This document shows positions 1 to 7,425 of a stretch of 11,550 bases of DNA, one piece after another; the stretch's first letter is position 1, and every line of letters begins with the position of its first letter. The DNA lies in assembly GCA_010031985.1 (NCBI GenBank), contig RGYP01000030.1, forward strand, positions 1 through 11,550, given 5' to 3'. The stretch comes from Gammaproteobacteria bacterium (GTDB lineage Bacteria; Pseudomonadota; Gammaproteobacteria; Steroidobacterales; Steroidobacteraceae). The notes below the pieces were generated by a model, which made no database searches, was not told where the DNA came from, and worked only from the letters and a program-made list of their open reading frames with translations. A program made the position numbers and the translations under genes.

Positions 1-1352
1 TGTTGCTGCTCGGCTGGTTCTTCGTGCCGTTTTATCTGCGCAGTGGCGTCTACACCATGCCCGAGTTTCTCGAGCGGCGGTACTCGCCCGCCGCGCGCTG
101 GTATCTCGCAGTGATTTCGATCGTGGGCTACGTGCTCACCAAGATCTCGGTCACCATTTTCGCTGGCGGTATCGTCTTCGAAGCGTTGATGGGCATCGAT
201 TTTTGGACGGGCGCGTTCATCGTCGTGGTCGCTACCGGCATCTACACCGTATTCGGCGGCATGCGCGCGGTGCTCTACACCGACATGATGCAGATGTTCG
301 TCATGCTGGCCGGTGCGAGCATGGTGACCTGGATCGGTCTGCAGGCCGTGGGCGGCTGGGATGTCATGGCTGCGGAGGCGGGCACCGATTTTCTAGATAT
401 GTGGAAGCCGGCCACGGATCCCAACTTTCCGTGGACCGGGATATTGCTCGGCGCACCGATTCTCGGCGTTTGGTATTGGTGTACCGATCAATTCATCGTG
501 CAGCGTGTGCTGGCAGCCAAAAACATCCAGGAAGCCCGCCGTGGTGCGATTTTTGCGGGCGTCCTCAAGTTGCTGCCGCTCTTCATCTTCGTGGTTCCGG
601 GAATCATCGCCCACGTGCTCGCGAGTCGCGGCGAGCTCGTACTCAGTTCACCCGATGCCGCCCTGCCGACGCTGGTGAGCACGCTATTGCCCGAGGGCCT
701 GCGCGGTCTCGTGGTCGCAGGTTTGCTCGCGGCGCTGATGAGTTCCTTGTCGTCGGTGTTCAATTCCTGCTCGACGCTCGTCACCTGGGATGTCTACCGC
801 AAGCTCAAACCGCAGGCGCAGGAACGCGAACTCGTGATCGTGGGTCAAGTGGCCACGCTCGTCATGGTGGGTTTCGGTCTGGCATGGATTCCGATGATGA
901 AGCTGGTGTCGGGACAGCTCTATCAGTATCTGCAGAGTGTGCAGGCCTACATCTCGCCGCCGATCGCCGCCGTATTTTTGATCGGCATTTTTTGGGGGCG
1001 AGTGAATTCTCAGGGTGCGTTGGCGGCCCTGCTCACCGGATTCGTCCTTGGTATGTCACGCCTGGTGCTCGAACTCAATCGCGATCTCGTCGGCGATGGT
1101 TGGCTCGGATGGTTCGTCGGCATGAACTTCTTGCACTTCGCGATTTTCCTGTTCGTCATCTGCGCGGCCGTGCTGATCGTGGTGAGCCTCGCGACACCGG
1201 CGCCCGATGCGGCGCAGGTCGATTCGTTGACGGTCGGCGGCGGCAAGAGTGAACCAGTACCCGTCATCGATGCCCGTTGGCGCCGTACCGATGTGCTCGC
1301 GAGCATCGGACTCGTCGCGCTGGTCGGCGCGATTTGGTTGATCTTCAGCTAG
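1..1352 (+). CDS. Sodium:solute symporter (SSS/SGLT family), 5'-truncated by window edge
   Basis: Inner-membrane Na+-coupled symporter, probably for glucose or a related sugar. The frame is open from the first base, so the gene starts upstream. About 450 residues are visible. SSS members are usually 500-560 residues, so roughly 80-100 N-terminal residues (the first one or two membrane segments) are missing. SGLT-like signatures are the RSGVYTMPEFLERRY stretch near residue 14, GGMRAVLYTDMMQ near 84, the serine-rich SSLSSVFNSCSTL followed by TWDVYRK near 246-267 (this segment carries the second Na+ site in the family), and LYQYLQSVQAYISPPIAAVF near 305. About eleven hydrophobic segments are visible, the last at the extreme C-terminus. 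The gene converges on the halogenase pair and its stop lies inside the last codons of that operon. Family assignment is firm. Sugar specificity is inferred from the adjacent receptor, amylase and glucosidase. SSS members also carry other solutes. Confidence 0.9.
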   Translation, partial: LLLGWFFVPFYLRSGVYTMPEFLERRYSPAARWYLAVISIVGYVLTKISVTIFAGGIVFEALMGIDFWTGAFIVVVATGIYTVFGGMRAVLYTDMMQMFVMLAGASMVTWIGLQAVGGWDVMAAEAGTDFLDMWKPATDPNFPWTGILLGAPILGVWYWCTDQFIVQRVLAAKNIQEARRGAIFAGVLKLLPLFIFVVPGIIAHVLASRGELVLSSPDAALPTLVSTLLPEGLRGLVVAGLLAALMSSLSSVFNSCSTLVTWDVYRKLKPQAQERELVIVGQVATLVMVGFGLAWIPMMKLVSGQLYQYLQSVQAYISPPIAAVFLIGIFWGRVNSQGALAALLTGFVLGMSRLVLELNRDLVGDGWLGWFVGMNFLHFAIFLFVICAAVLIVVSLATPAPDAAQVDSLTVGGGKSEPVPVIDARWRRTDVLASIGLVALVGAIWLIFS

Positions 1353-2859
1353 CGCGCAGTGCGCGACAGTGGGCCTCGATGTATTCACGATGCGTCGGCA
1401 TCGCGGCCGCAGTTTCGGCGATCGCTCGACGCAGGCCGCTTAGATAGCGCGAGGCATCGACGTCCGTGCGTTGATCGACGAGCGGATCGTAGGCCTGCGC
1501 CTCGACTAACTGGCCGACGAAGACGGCGAGCCAGGACGGATTCTGGAAGAGTTCCAGCGATGTCGAGACGAGTCGTCCGCGGGAGCGAAAGTGCTCCATC
1601 TTGTATTGCAATGAATCGGGGATGACCATGGCTGCGCAGGCGCGCCACAACTCCGAGTCGTCGCGCACGGTCGCGTGATAGTGCAGCACCAGAAAATCGC
1701 GGATCCCTTCGTATTCGAGGGCGGTGAGTCGGTTGTACTCGCGAATCGCGAGCTCGTCGAAGCGGCGATCGGGAAACAGGGCAAGCATACGTGTGATGCC
1801 GGTCTGGATCAGATGCAGACTGGTTGACTCCAGCGGCTCCATGAAGCCGGCCGCGAGCCCGATGGCCACGCAGTTGCGATTCCAGAACGCGCGCCGGCGG
1901 CCGGTGACGAAACGCAGCGGTCGCGGATCGGCCAGAGGTTTGCCGTCGAGATTGGCGAGCAGCGTATCGGTCGCGGACTGATCGCTGATGAATCGACTGC
2001 AATAGACGTAGCCATTGCCGATTCGATGCTGCAGCGGAATGCGCCACTGCCATCCGGCCTCACGCGCCGTCGAGCGCGTGTAGGGCGTGAATACGCCCGC
2101 CGACTCGCAGGGTACGGCGACCGCGCGATCGCAGGGTAGAAAATGGGTCCAGTCTTCGTAGCCGCTCTTTAGGGCGCCCTCGATGAGCAAACCGCGAAAA
2201 CCCGAACAGTCGACGAAGAAATCGGCATGCACTTCGCGACCATCCGCGAGTCGCACGCCCTCGATGTGACCATCGGCGCGCAGCATCACATCGACGATCT
2301 TGCCCTCGAGTCGGGTGACACCGCGACTCTCGGAGTAGCCGCGAAGATAGCGTGCGTAGAGACCCGCGTCGAAATGGTACGCGTAGTCGAACGTGCTTTT
2401 TGCGAGTCTCGGATCGCGACTCGGTTGGTCGAACTTGCCGGCGCGACCCGCGACCCACGCCATCGAGTATTCGCCGATGTCGGTACGGTCGCCGCGTTGG
2501 CGCTCACGCAGCCAGTACTGATGTAGCGGTACGGCATCGAAATCTGCACCGTAGGGACCGAAGGGGTGGAAATAGCGGTTGCCCTTGCGGGCCCAATCGA
2601 CGAATTCGATGCCGAGCTTGAAAGAGCCCTGTGTTTGCCGGACGAATTCGTTTTCATCGATGCCGAGTCGGGCGTTGAAGAGTTTGATCGGTGGGATGGT
2701 CGCTTCGCCGACACCGACGGTACCGATTTCTTCGGACTCGACCACCGTGATCTTCGCGTGTTTCACGGCGTTGGCGAGCGCGGCCGCCGCCATCCAGCCG
2801 GCTGAGCCACCGCCGATGATGGCTACCGAGCGCAGTCGCTGATCGTCGTGGGCAGACAT
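1345..2859 (-). CDS. Flavin-dependent halogenase, tryptophan-halogenase family (paralogue 1, distal)
   Basis: Cytoplasmic flavoenzyme of 504 residues. The family uses FADH2, O2 and halide to make hypohalous acid, which reacts through a catalytic lysine with an aromatic substrate. Visible motifs: the FAD dinucleotide-binding GGGSAGWMAAA at 16-26, GVGEATIP at 49-56, the catalytic Lys at 81 in GSFK (PrnA Lys79), WxWxIP at 270-275, and PLEST with Glu344 (PrnA Glu346). His98 and Phe100 match the PrnA indole-contact residues His101/Phe103. The C-terminal segment between about 430 and 445 is much shorter than in PrnA and lacks its Tyr-Tyr...Glu...Phe-Trp indole lid, so tryptophan may not be the substrate. 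The ATG at 2859-2857 is chosen because it overlaps the upstream paralogue's stop (TGATG), implying coupled translation, and because FAD-fold homology starts only after it. The frame is open further upstream, but that stretch has no family similarity. No flavin reductase is nearby. Confidence 0.9.
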   Translation of the reverse strand: MSAHDDQRLRSVAIIGGGSAGWMAAAALANAVKHAKITVVESEEIGTVGVGEATIPPIKLFNARLGIDENEFVRQTQGSFKLGIEFVDWARKGNRYFHPFGPYGADFDAVPLHQYWLRERQRGDRTDIGEYSMAWVAGRAGKFDQPSRDPRLAKSTFDYAYHFDAGLYARYLRGYSESRGVTRLEGKIVDVMLRADGHIEGVRLADGREVHADFFVDCSGFRGLLIEGALKSGYEDWTHFLPCDRAVAVPCESAGVFTPYTRSTAREAGWQWRIPLQHRIGNGYVYCSRFISDQSATDTLLANLDGKPLADPRPLRFVTGRRRAFWNRNCVAIGLAAGFMEPLESTSLHLIQTGITRMLALFPDRRFDELAIREYNRLTALEYEGIRDFLVLHYHATVRDDSELWRACAAMVIPDSLQYKMEHFRSRGRLVSTSLELFQNPSWLAVFVGQLVEAQAYDPLVDQRTDVDASRYLSGLRRAIAETAAAMPTHREYIEAHCRALRAS

Positions 2860-4382
2860 CAGGCGGCCTCCGCACGGCAATGCCGTGCAATGAATTCGGC
2901 ATGATCGGGCAGCATCGCCACGGTCTTCCCCACGCGATCGCGTACCAATTGCAGAAACTCTTCGACCTGTGCATCGCTCGCCAAGTGGGCGAGCGGATGA
3001 TGGCGGCGTGGCCGCAAGCCCTGACCGGTCATGACCTGCAACCACGCGACTTCGGTGAACAGTTCATCGGCTTCGCGATGAATGCGTCCTTCCTCGCGGA
3101 AGAGTTCCATCTTGGCCGCCAAAGAATCGGGGATGCGCATGTTGCGTCGGTCCTGCCAGAAGGGTTCGTCGCGACCATTGAGGTGATAGTGCAGGATCAG
3201 AAAGTCGCGAATGCGCTCGAACTCGAAGATGCATTGCCGGTTGTATTCGTCGGCGAGCGCACTGCAGTGTCGCTGCGGCGGAAAAAGCGTCAGCAGCCGC
3301 GACAATCCCGACTGCACGAGATGAATGCTGGTCGACTCGAGAGGTTCCATGAAACCGCTGGCAAGACCGAGAGCGACGCAGTTCTTGTCCCAGAACTTGC
3401 GTCGACGGCCGGTGGTAAAACGCAATGGGCGTGGGTCGGCAAGCGGTTTGCCGTCGAGATTGGCAAGCAGCAACACCGTCGCCTCGTCGTCGCTCATCCA
3501 CGCGCTCGAGTAGACATGACCGTTGCCGATACGGTGTTGCAGCGGGATGCGCCACTGCCAGCCCGCCGCACGGGCGCTGGCGCGGGTATACGGCAAGAGA
3601 GGGCTTGCCGACTCGCAGGGCACGGCCATGGCGCGATCGCAGGGCAGCCAGTGCGTCCAGTCTTCGTAACCTGCGTGCAAGGCGCCTTCGATCACGAGGC
3701 CACGAAACCCCGAACAGTCGATGAAGAAGTCACCCTCGATACGACGTTCACCGTCGATTTGCAGGGCGCTGATGAAGCCGTGCTCGTCCTGCAGGACGTT
3801 CTGGATGCGCCCCTCGATGCGTCGCACGCCGCGCTTTTCAGCGTGGCTTCGCAGATACCGTGAGACGAGCGCGGCATCAAAATGAAAGGCGTGTGCGAGC
3901 CCGTGTGGTAGACCCTCGATGCGATCGAGTCGCGCGAACCGATTGGCGCGTGCGGCTACGGCAGCGGGCGAGTAGTTCCACAAATGATCGCCAGCCGGCA
4001 AGCGGCCAGCGGCCTGAGCCCGCCACCAATAGTGCTGAAACTCCGCCATGCCAAGTCCGCGTCCGATGGGACCAAAGGCATGCAGATAGGACTCGCCGGG
4101 TTTTCCCCAGCCGACGAATTCGATGGCCAGTTTGAAGGTGCCGTTGATCCGACGCAGGAAATCGTCTTCGTCGATGCCGAGCAGTTGGGTGAGCAGGTGT
4201 ATCTGCGGAATCGTCGCCTCGCCTACGCCGACGATGCCGATTTCCTCGGATTCGACGAGCGTGATGTCGAGCCGCTCGCCGAATACGCGCGCGCAGGTCG
4301 CGGCGGCCATCCAGCCTGCCGTGCCGCCACCGACGATGACAATCTTTTTGATCGCGGGGGATTCCGTCACCGAAAACTCCAT
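2859..4382 (-). CDS. Flavin-dependent halogenase, tryptophan-halogenase family (paralogue 2, proximal)
   Basis: A 507-residue paralogue of the following gene. Over the 110 residues beginning LPCDR (246-355 here), 86 match without gaps by hand count. All halogenase signatures are present: GGGTAGWMAAA at 18-28, GVGEATIP at 52-59, catalytic Lys84 in GTFK, WxWxIP at 275-280 and PLEST with Glu349. Like its partner it lacks the PrnA-type indole lid near the C-terminus (around 435-450). The start is uncertain. ATG at 4382 has no clear Shine-Dalgarno. A GTG at 4370 has GGAG six bases upstream and would give a 503-residue protein, so it is a credible true start. The gene lies 124 bp downstream of the TonB receptor, beyond an intrinsic terminator, with no convincing promoter in the 52 bp in between. 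It is probably expressed by read-through or from a weak promoter. The reaction class is well supported. Substrate and physiological role are unknown. Confidence 0.9.
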   Translation of the reverse strand: MEFSVTESPAIKKIVIVGGGTAGWMAAATCARVFGERLDITLVESEEIGIVGVGEATIPQIHLLTQLLGIDEDDFLRRINGTFKLAIEFVGWGKPGESYLHAFGPIGRGLGMAEFQHYWWRAQAAGRLPAGDHLWNYSPAAVAARANRFARLDRIEGLPHGLAHAFHFDAALVSRYLRSHAEKRGVRRIEGRIQNVLQDEHGFISALQIDGERRIEGDFFIDCSGFRGLVIEGALHAGYEDWTHWLPCDRAMAVPCESASPLLPYTRASARAAGWQWRIPLQHRIGNGHVYSSAWMSDDEATVLLLANLDGKPLADPRPLRFTTGRRRKFWDKNCVALGLASGFMEPLESTSIHLVQSGLSRLLTLFPPQRHCSALADEYNRQCIFEFERIRDFLILHYHLNGRDEPFWQDRRNMRIPDSLAAKMELFREEGRIHREADELFTEVAWLQVMTGQGLRPRRHHPLAHLASDAQVEEFLQLVRDRVGKTVAMLPDHAEFIARHCRAEAA

Positions 4383-4434
4383 GCTTGCAGCAACTCTAAC
4401 CGAGACGGTTGCCGCTCGAGCGCAGGCTCTCAAT

Positions 4435-4470
4435 AAAAAAAGCCCCTGTCACGGCAACGTGACAGGGGCT
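4435..4470 (-). terminator. Rho-independent terminator after the TonB receptor gene
   Basis: A perfect 13-bp stem is formed by AGCCCCTGTCACG at 4441-4453 and CGTGACAGGGGCT at 4458-4470, with a four-base loop. Read on the minus strand, the hairpin is followed directly by seven T residues (4441-4435). It begins 36 bases after the receptor stop codon. There is no T-tract on the other side, so it acts on minus-strand transcription only. It separates the receptor from the two halogenase genes and would lower their expression relative to the receptor if they share a promoter. Confidence 0.93.
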
Positions 4471-4506
4471 CATGACGATCTCAGTCGTCTTGTTTGTGAG
4501 TCGGTA

Positions 4507-7233
4507 TTACTTCGCCGACCAGGACACGCCGAGCATGTAGCTGCGGCCGTAACGCTGGCTGTCGATGACCTGGCGAGCGTCGACCTCGTTGAACGTGCCG
4601 AAACGCTCGTCGTTGAGGTTGAAGCCCTGCAGCATCACGCTCACGCCCTCGAGACGACCCGAGAAGCGGTAACCGAGCTGCGCATCGATGACCGATTCCC
4701 CTTCGACGAGGCGGAAGGTACGGCCATTACCGAAGCCCGACACCTCACCGAGGAAGTCCGAGCGATAACGGTTGCTGACACGCGCCGAGAAACCCTGGGC
4801 TTCGTAAAACAGCGTCAGGTTGACGACGTCTTCCGAGTACCCGGGCAACGCACGACCCGGGCTATCCGGATCTTCGATGCTGGTCTTGGTCTTCGAGGCA
4901 TTCAGCAGCACGCCGAAACCCGACAGGGCGGGCGAGAGCATTTCGCCCGTCAGCTGTGCAGTGAATTCGGCACCGTAGATGTTGCCGCCATCACCGTTAC
5001 GCGGAGCGTAATAGAGACCCTGCGTGAGGCGCGGCGTGATGCCGCCCGTCGGGTATCCGGCGAAGTCGAACAGCTCGGGCTGCACGAAGATGTAGTTCTC
5101 CAGATCTTTGTAGAAGCCGGCAACGGCGACGTAGCCCTTGCGATCAGAGAAATAGTTCTCGTAAGACAGGTCGAACGCGCGGGCGAGCCACGGCTTCAGT
5201 TCCGGGTTGCCACCACCGCCGCTCCACGGCGAACGGTTGATATCCGTCTGCGTGGCATTGGCCGGGTTGAAGCTGAAGTTGCGGCTGGCGTTCATCTCGT
5301 CCATGCGTGGACGAGCGAGCGTCCGTGCCACCGCGAAGCGCACGAACTGATCGTCACCCGTCGCCAGGGTGAGGTTCAGGCTCGGCAGCACTTCGGTGTA
5401 CTTCGTGCCACCGCTCACGCGAGTGCCACGAACGACGCCGTAATCGTTGAGTGCCGCATCACCGGTCGAGCCCTGGTCGGTCTGTACGACCTGCACGCCG
5501 AAGTTTCCGGTCAGCGGTCGCGAGCCCATCTCGGTTTCGACGTCGAACTTCACGTAACCCGTGGTGACCTTTTCTTCGACTTGCCAACTCTTGATGCGAA
5601 CGTCCCAGTTCGAGTTGCGGCGCTTGACCATGGTGCCGTTCTCGATGATCGCGAGCGGGTCGTAGCTGACCATGCCGCTATTGATACCGAGGAAGCTCAG
5701 GTTGGTGGTGCCGATCGGGTTTGCGATGTTGGCGCTGGTCGCCGTACCTGCAAGACTCAGGAAATACTCGTCGACGACCAAATCTTTGCTGCGGTCGGTG
5801 TAGTTCACGCCGACGGTGACGCCGGAGATCTTGCCGTCGAGATCACGATCCGCACTGACGCGGAACTGCGTGAGCTCGTCCTCGACCGAGGGGTTGTTGT
5901 AATAGCCGGTCTGGCCCCAACCACCCGGGTCGGTCAGCTTGATCAGCGACGGATTGGCGTAGTTGACGGTCGAGGTGAACAGCGCGCCCGTGTCACCCAT
6001 GGTGAAGCCCATGTTGTCGGTGGCGCCGGTGCCGCCCGGGCCGGTGCCCGAGTAGGTCTCGATGATGAGGTCCTTGCGCTTGGTGCGCGAGTTGCTCACG
6101 TCGAGTTCGCCCGTCCATGTCTCGCCCATGGCGAACTTGGTGTTGAGACCCGCTGCGAAGAGTTCCGCGTCACGAAGGTTGATATCGTTGCGAACGATGC
6201 CCTTCACGCCGTTGAACTGACCCTTGGTGATGAGGCCACCCGAAGCGCTGTAGCCGCTCTGCAGCGACGCGGCCGACCACTGCAGCGGCAACTCGATGCC
6301 ACGCAGGTACTGCGTCTCTTCGAACTCGGAGTAGTAAACGTCGATGGCGGCCGAGAAGGTGTCGCTCGGCTTGAATTCGAGTACACCCATGAAGCCGTCG
6401 CGGTTCAAATCGCCCGAGCGGGCAAAAGGCTTGGAACCACCAATGACTTTGTTGTTGGCCGGACCGTCGGCGTAACCCCAGGCATTGAAACGCTCTTCCT
6501 GGCTCGGGTTCGACATGTGCGCGAAACCGAGCGCAACGCCGACCGTGCCATCACCGATCTGATCGATATACGACGCCGAGTAGCGCAGGCCCGTGTCGTC
6601 GGCGCCGGCGTTCAGCGCGTCGATCTCGTTCATTTCGTAGCGCAGGTTCGCGGCGATGGCGCGCTTGCCGTATTCGAGCGGACGCACCGTGCGCAGATTG
6701 ACCGTACCGCCGAGGCCCTGACCGGTCAGCGTGGCGTCCGGCGTCTTGTAGACGACCACGCCCGACAGCAGCTCGGAGGGATACTGGTCGAATTCGACGC
6801 CGCGGTTGTCACCGACGCTGACCTGTTCGCGACCGTTGAGCAAGGAGCTCGTGAAGTCGGGACCGAGGCCGCGCACGCTGATCACCTGGCCGCGACCATT
6901 GAGGCGCTGAGCGGTGAGTCCGGGCAGACGGGCGATCGACTCGGCGATCGACGCATCGGGCAGCTTGCCGATTTCTTCGGCGGTGACCACCTCGACGATC
7001 GAGGACGAGTTCTTCTTGAACTCGGCGGAGTTCTCGAGGCTCGCCTTGAAGCCGGTGACGACGATTTCTTGCAAATCATCGTCTTTGGTGGTCGTGTTTT
7101 GTGCCTGCAGAGCCGCCGGAGAGGCGAGCGCAATGGCCACGGCGATCGAGACGGCAGAGCGGCCGCTGCGGCGGCTGATCGACCGGATGTCGTGGCTAAT
7201 ATGAGACGTCATCGACGCTGAACGCGTGACCAT
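4507..7233 (-). CDS. TonB-dependent outer-membrane receptor (TonB-Xanth-Caul type), probable maltodextrin receptor
   Basis: A 908-residue outer-membrane receptor. It begins with a long basic n-region and a hydrophobic core at about 26-42, giving a signal peptide with likely cleavage after ALQA (44). LQEIVVTGFKASL at 54-66 contains the TonB-box/plug start. The plug runs to about 190 and includes IGKLPDASIAESIARLPGLT, VISVRGLGPDFTSSLLNGR and GQGLGGTVNLRTVRPLEYG, all typical of the Xanthomonas/Caulobacter carbohydrate-uptake receptors (the Caulobacter maltose receptor MalA belongs here). The rest is a beta-barrel ending in YMLGVSWSAK. ATG at 7233 is chosen because AGGGGG lies ten bases upstream. 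An internal ATG at 7212 has no ribosome-binding site. The receptor diverges from the amylase/glucosidase pair across a shared control region, so its ligand is probably a starch oligosaccharide. That ligand is inferred from context. The receptor identity is secure. Confidence 0.93.
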   Translation of the reverse strand: MVTRSASMTSHISHDIRSISRRSGRSAVSIAVAIALASPAALQAQNTTTKDDDLQEIVVTGFKASLENSAEFKKNSSSIVEVVTAEEIGKLPDASIAESIARLPGLTAQRLNGRGQVISVRGLGPDFTSSLLNGREQVSVGDNRGVEFDQYPSELLSGVVVYKTPDATLTGQGLGGTVNLRTVRPLEYGKRAIAANLRYEMNEIDALNAGADDTGLRYSASYIDQIGDGTVGVALGFAHMSNPSQEERFNAWGYADGPANNKVIGGSKPFARSGDLNRDGFMGVLEFKPSDTFSAAIDVYYSEFEETQYLRGIELPLQWSAASLQSGYSASGGLITKGQFNGVKGIVRNDINLRDAELFAAGLNTKFAMGETWTGELDVSNSRTKRKDLIIETYSGTGPGGTGATDNMGFTMGDTGALFTSTVNYANPSLIKLTDPGGWGQTGYYNNPSVEDELTQFRVSADRDLDGKISGVTVGVNYTDRSKDLVVDEYFLSLAGTATSANIANPIGTTNLSFLGINSGMVSYDPLAIIENGTMVKRRNSNWDVRIKSWQVEEKVTTGYVKFDVETEMGSRPLTGNFGVQVVQTDQGSTGDAALNDYGVVRGTRVSGGTKYTEVLPSLNLTLATGDDQFVRFAVARTLARPRMDEMNASRNFSFNPANATQTDINRSPWSGGGGNPELKPWLARAFDLSYENYFSDRKGYVAVAGFYKDLENYIFVQPELFDFAGYPTGGITPRLTQGLYYAPRNGDGGNIYGAEFTAQLTGEMLSPALSGFGVLLNASKTKTSIEDPDSPGRALPGYSEDVVNLTLFYEAQGFSARVSNRYRSDFLGEVSGFGNGRTFRLVEGESVIDAQLGYRFSGRLEGVSVMLQGFNLNDERFGTFNEVDARQVIDSQRYGRSYMLGVSWSAK

Positions 7234-7321
7234 GTGTTTGAGTCCCCCTGATGATCTTGTTGGAGCGGCGCGGAACACCGCAGCGATGATCGTAGGCGTG
7301 GGGTGAAATCCCCTGCAATCC

Positions 7322-7337
7322 ATGCATACGATTGCAT
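7322..7337. promoter_or_regulatory. CG-centred palindrome, candidate LacI-family operator 1
   Basis: ATGCATACGATTGCAT has perfect five-base outer arms (ATGCA...TGCAT) around a central CG, the usual shape of a LacI-family operator. It lies just upstream of the possible receptor -35 box. Carbohydrate loci of this kind are often controlled by LacI-type repressors, as malA is by MalI in Caulobacter. No such regulator is encoded in the window. Assignment is by shape only. Confidence 0.4.
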
Positions 7338-7341
7338 TGGA

Positions 7342-7355
7342 TGAAAACGTATGCA
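7342..7355. promoter_or_regulatory. CG-centred palindrome, candidate LacI-family operator 2
   Basis: TGAAAACGTATGCA fits the pattern TGnAnACGTnTnCA: 10 of 14 positions are symmetric about the central CG. Its centre lies 19 bp from that of candidate operator 1, close to two helical turns. The right half (CGTATGCA, 7348-7355) is also the exact inverted copy of TGCATACG at 7323-7330 in site 1, so the two sites share a half-site. Confidence 0.35.
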
Positions 7356-7425
7356 GGACTGTGGCGCCGCAACGGCACGATCCGGTTCAATGCGTTCGGG
7401 CTGCAATCAACGGGTGGGGAAGTCG

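Larger units (their letters stand above)
7234..7425. promoter_or_regulatory. Divergent regulatory region between receptor and amylase operon
   Basis: This 192-bp non-coding stretch separates the two divergent starts and must hold both promoters. On the minus strand a weak sigma-70-like pair can be drawn for the receptor: TTGCAG (7318-7313) and TACGAT (7294-7289), 18 bases apart. No convincing plus-strand promoter was found. Several inverted repeats cluster at 7314-7355 (listed separately). For ribosome binding, AGGGGG serves the receptor start at 7233 and GGGGAA at 7416-7421 serves the amylase start at 7426. The octamer CTGCAATC occurs twice, at 7313-7320 and 7401-7408. Confidence 0.6.

Noticed and set aside
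2860..3045. A 62-residue N-terminal extension of the distal halogenase
   Set aside because: The extension lies wholly inside the coding region of the proximal halogenase, has no family similarity, and the FAD fold begins right after the ATG at 2859.
4123..7221. A 1032-codon open frame on the plus strand, antisense to the receptor and the start of a halogenase
   Set aside because: It mirrors the codon pattern of the receptor gene in a high-GC genome. The translation has no recognisable domain and is biased to Arg, Val, Ala and Asp, whereas the opposite strand is a clear TonB receptor.
7234..7323. An N-terminal extension of the TonB receptor to 7323
   Set aside because: It would use a non-ATG-supported stretch of the control region and bury the signal peptide. 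The ATG at 7233 has a good ribosome-binding site.
7323..7355. The long inverted repeat as an RNA hairpin or riboswitch in the amylase leader
   Set aside because: The arms are only 8 bp with a 17-base spacer and no T-tract or known riboswitch features. A protein operator explains it better.
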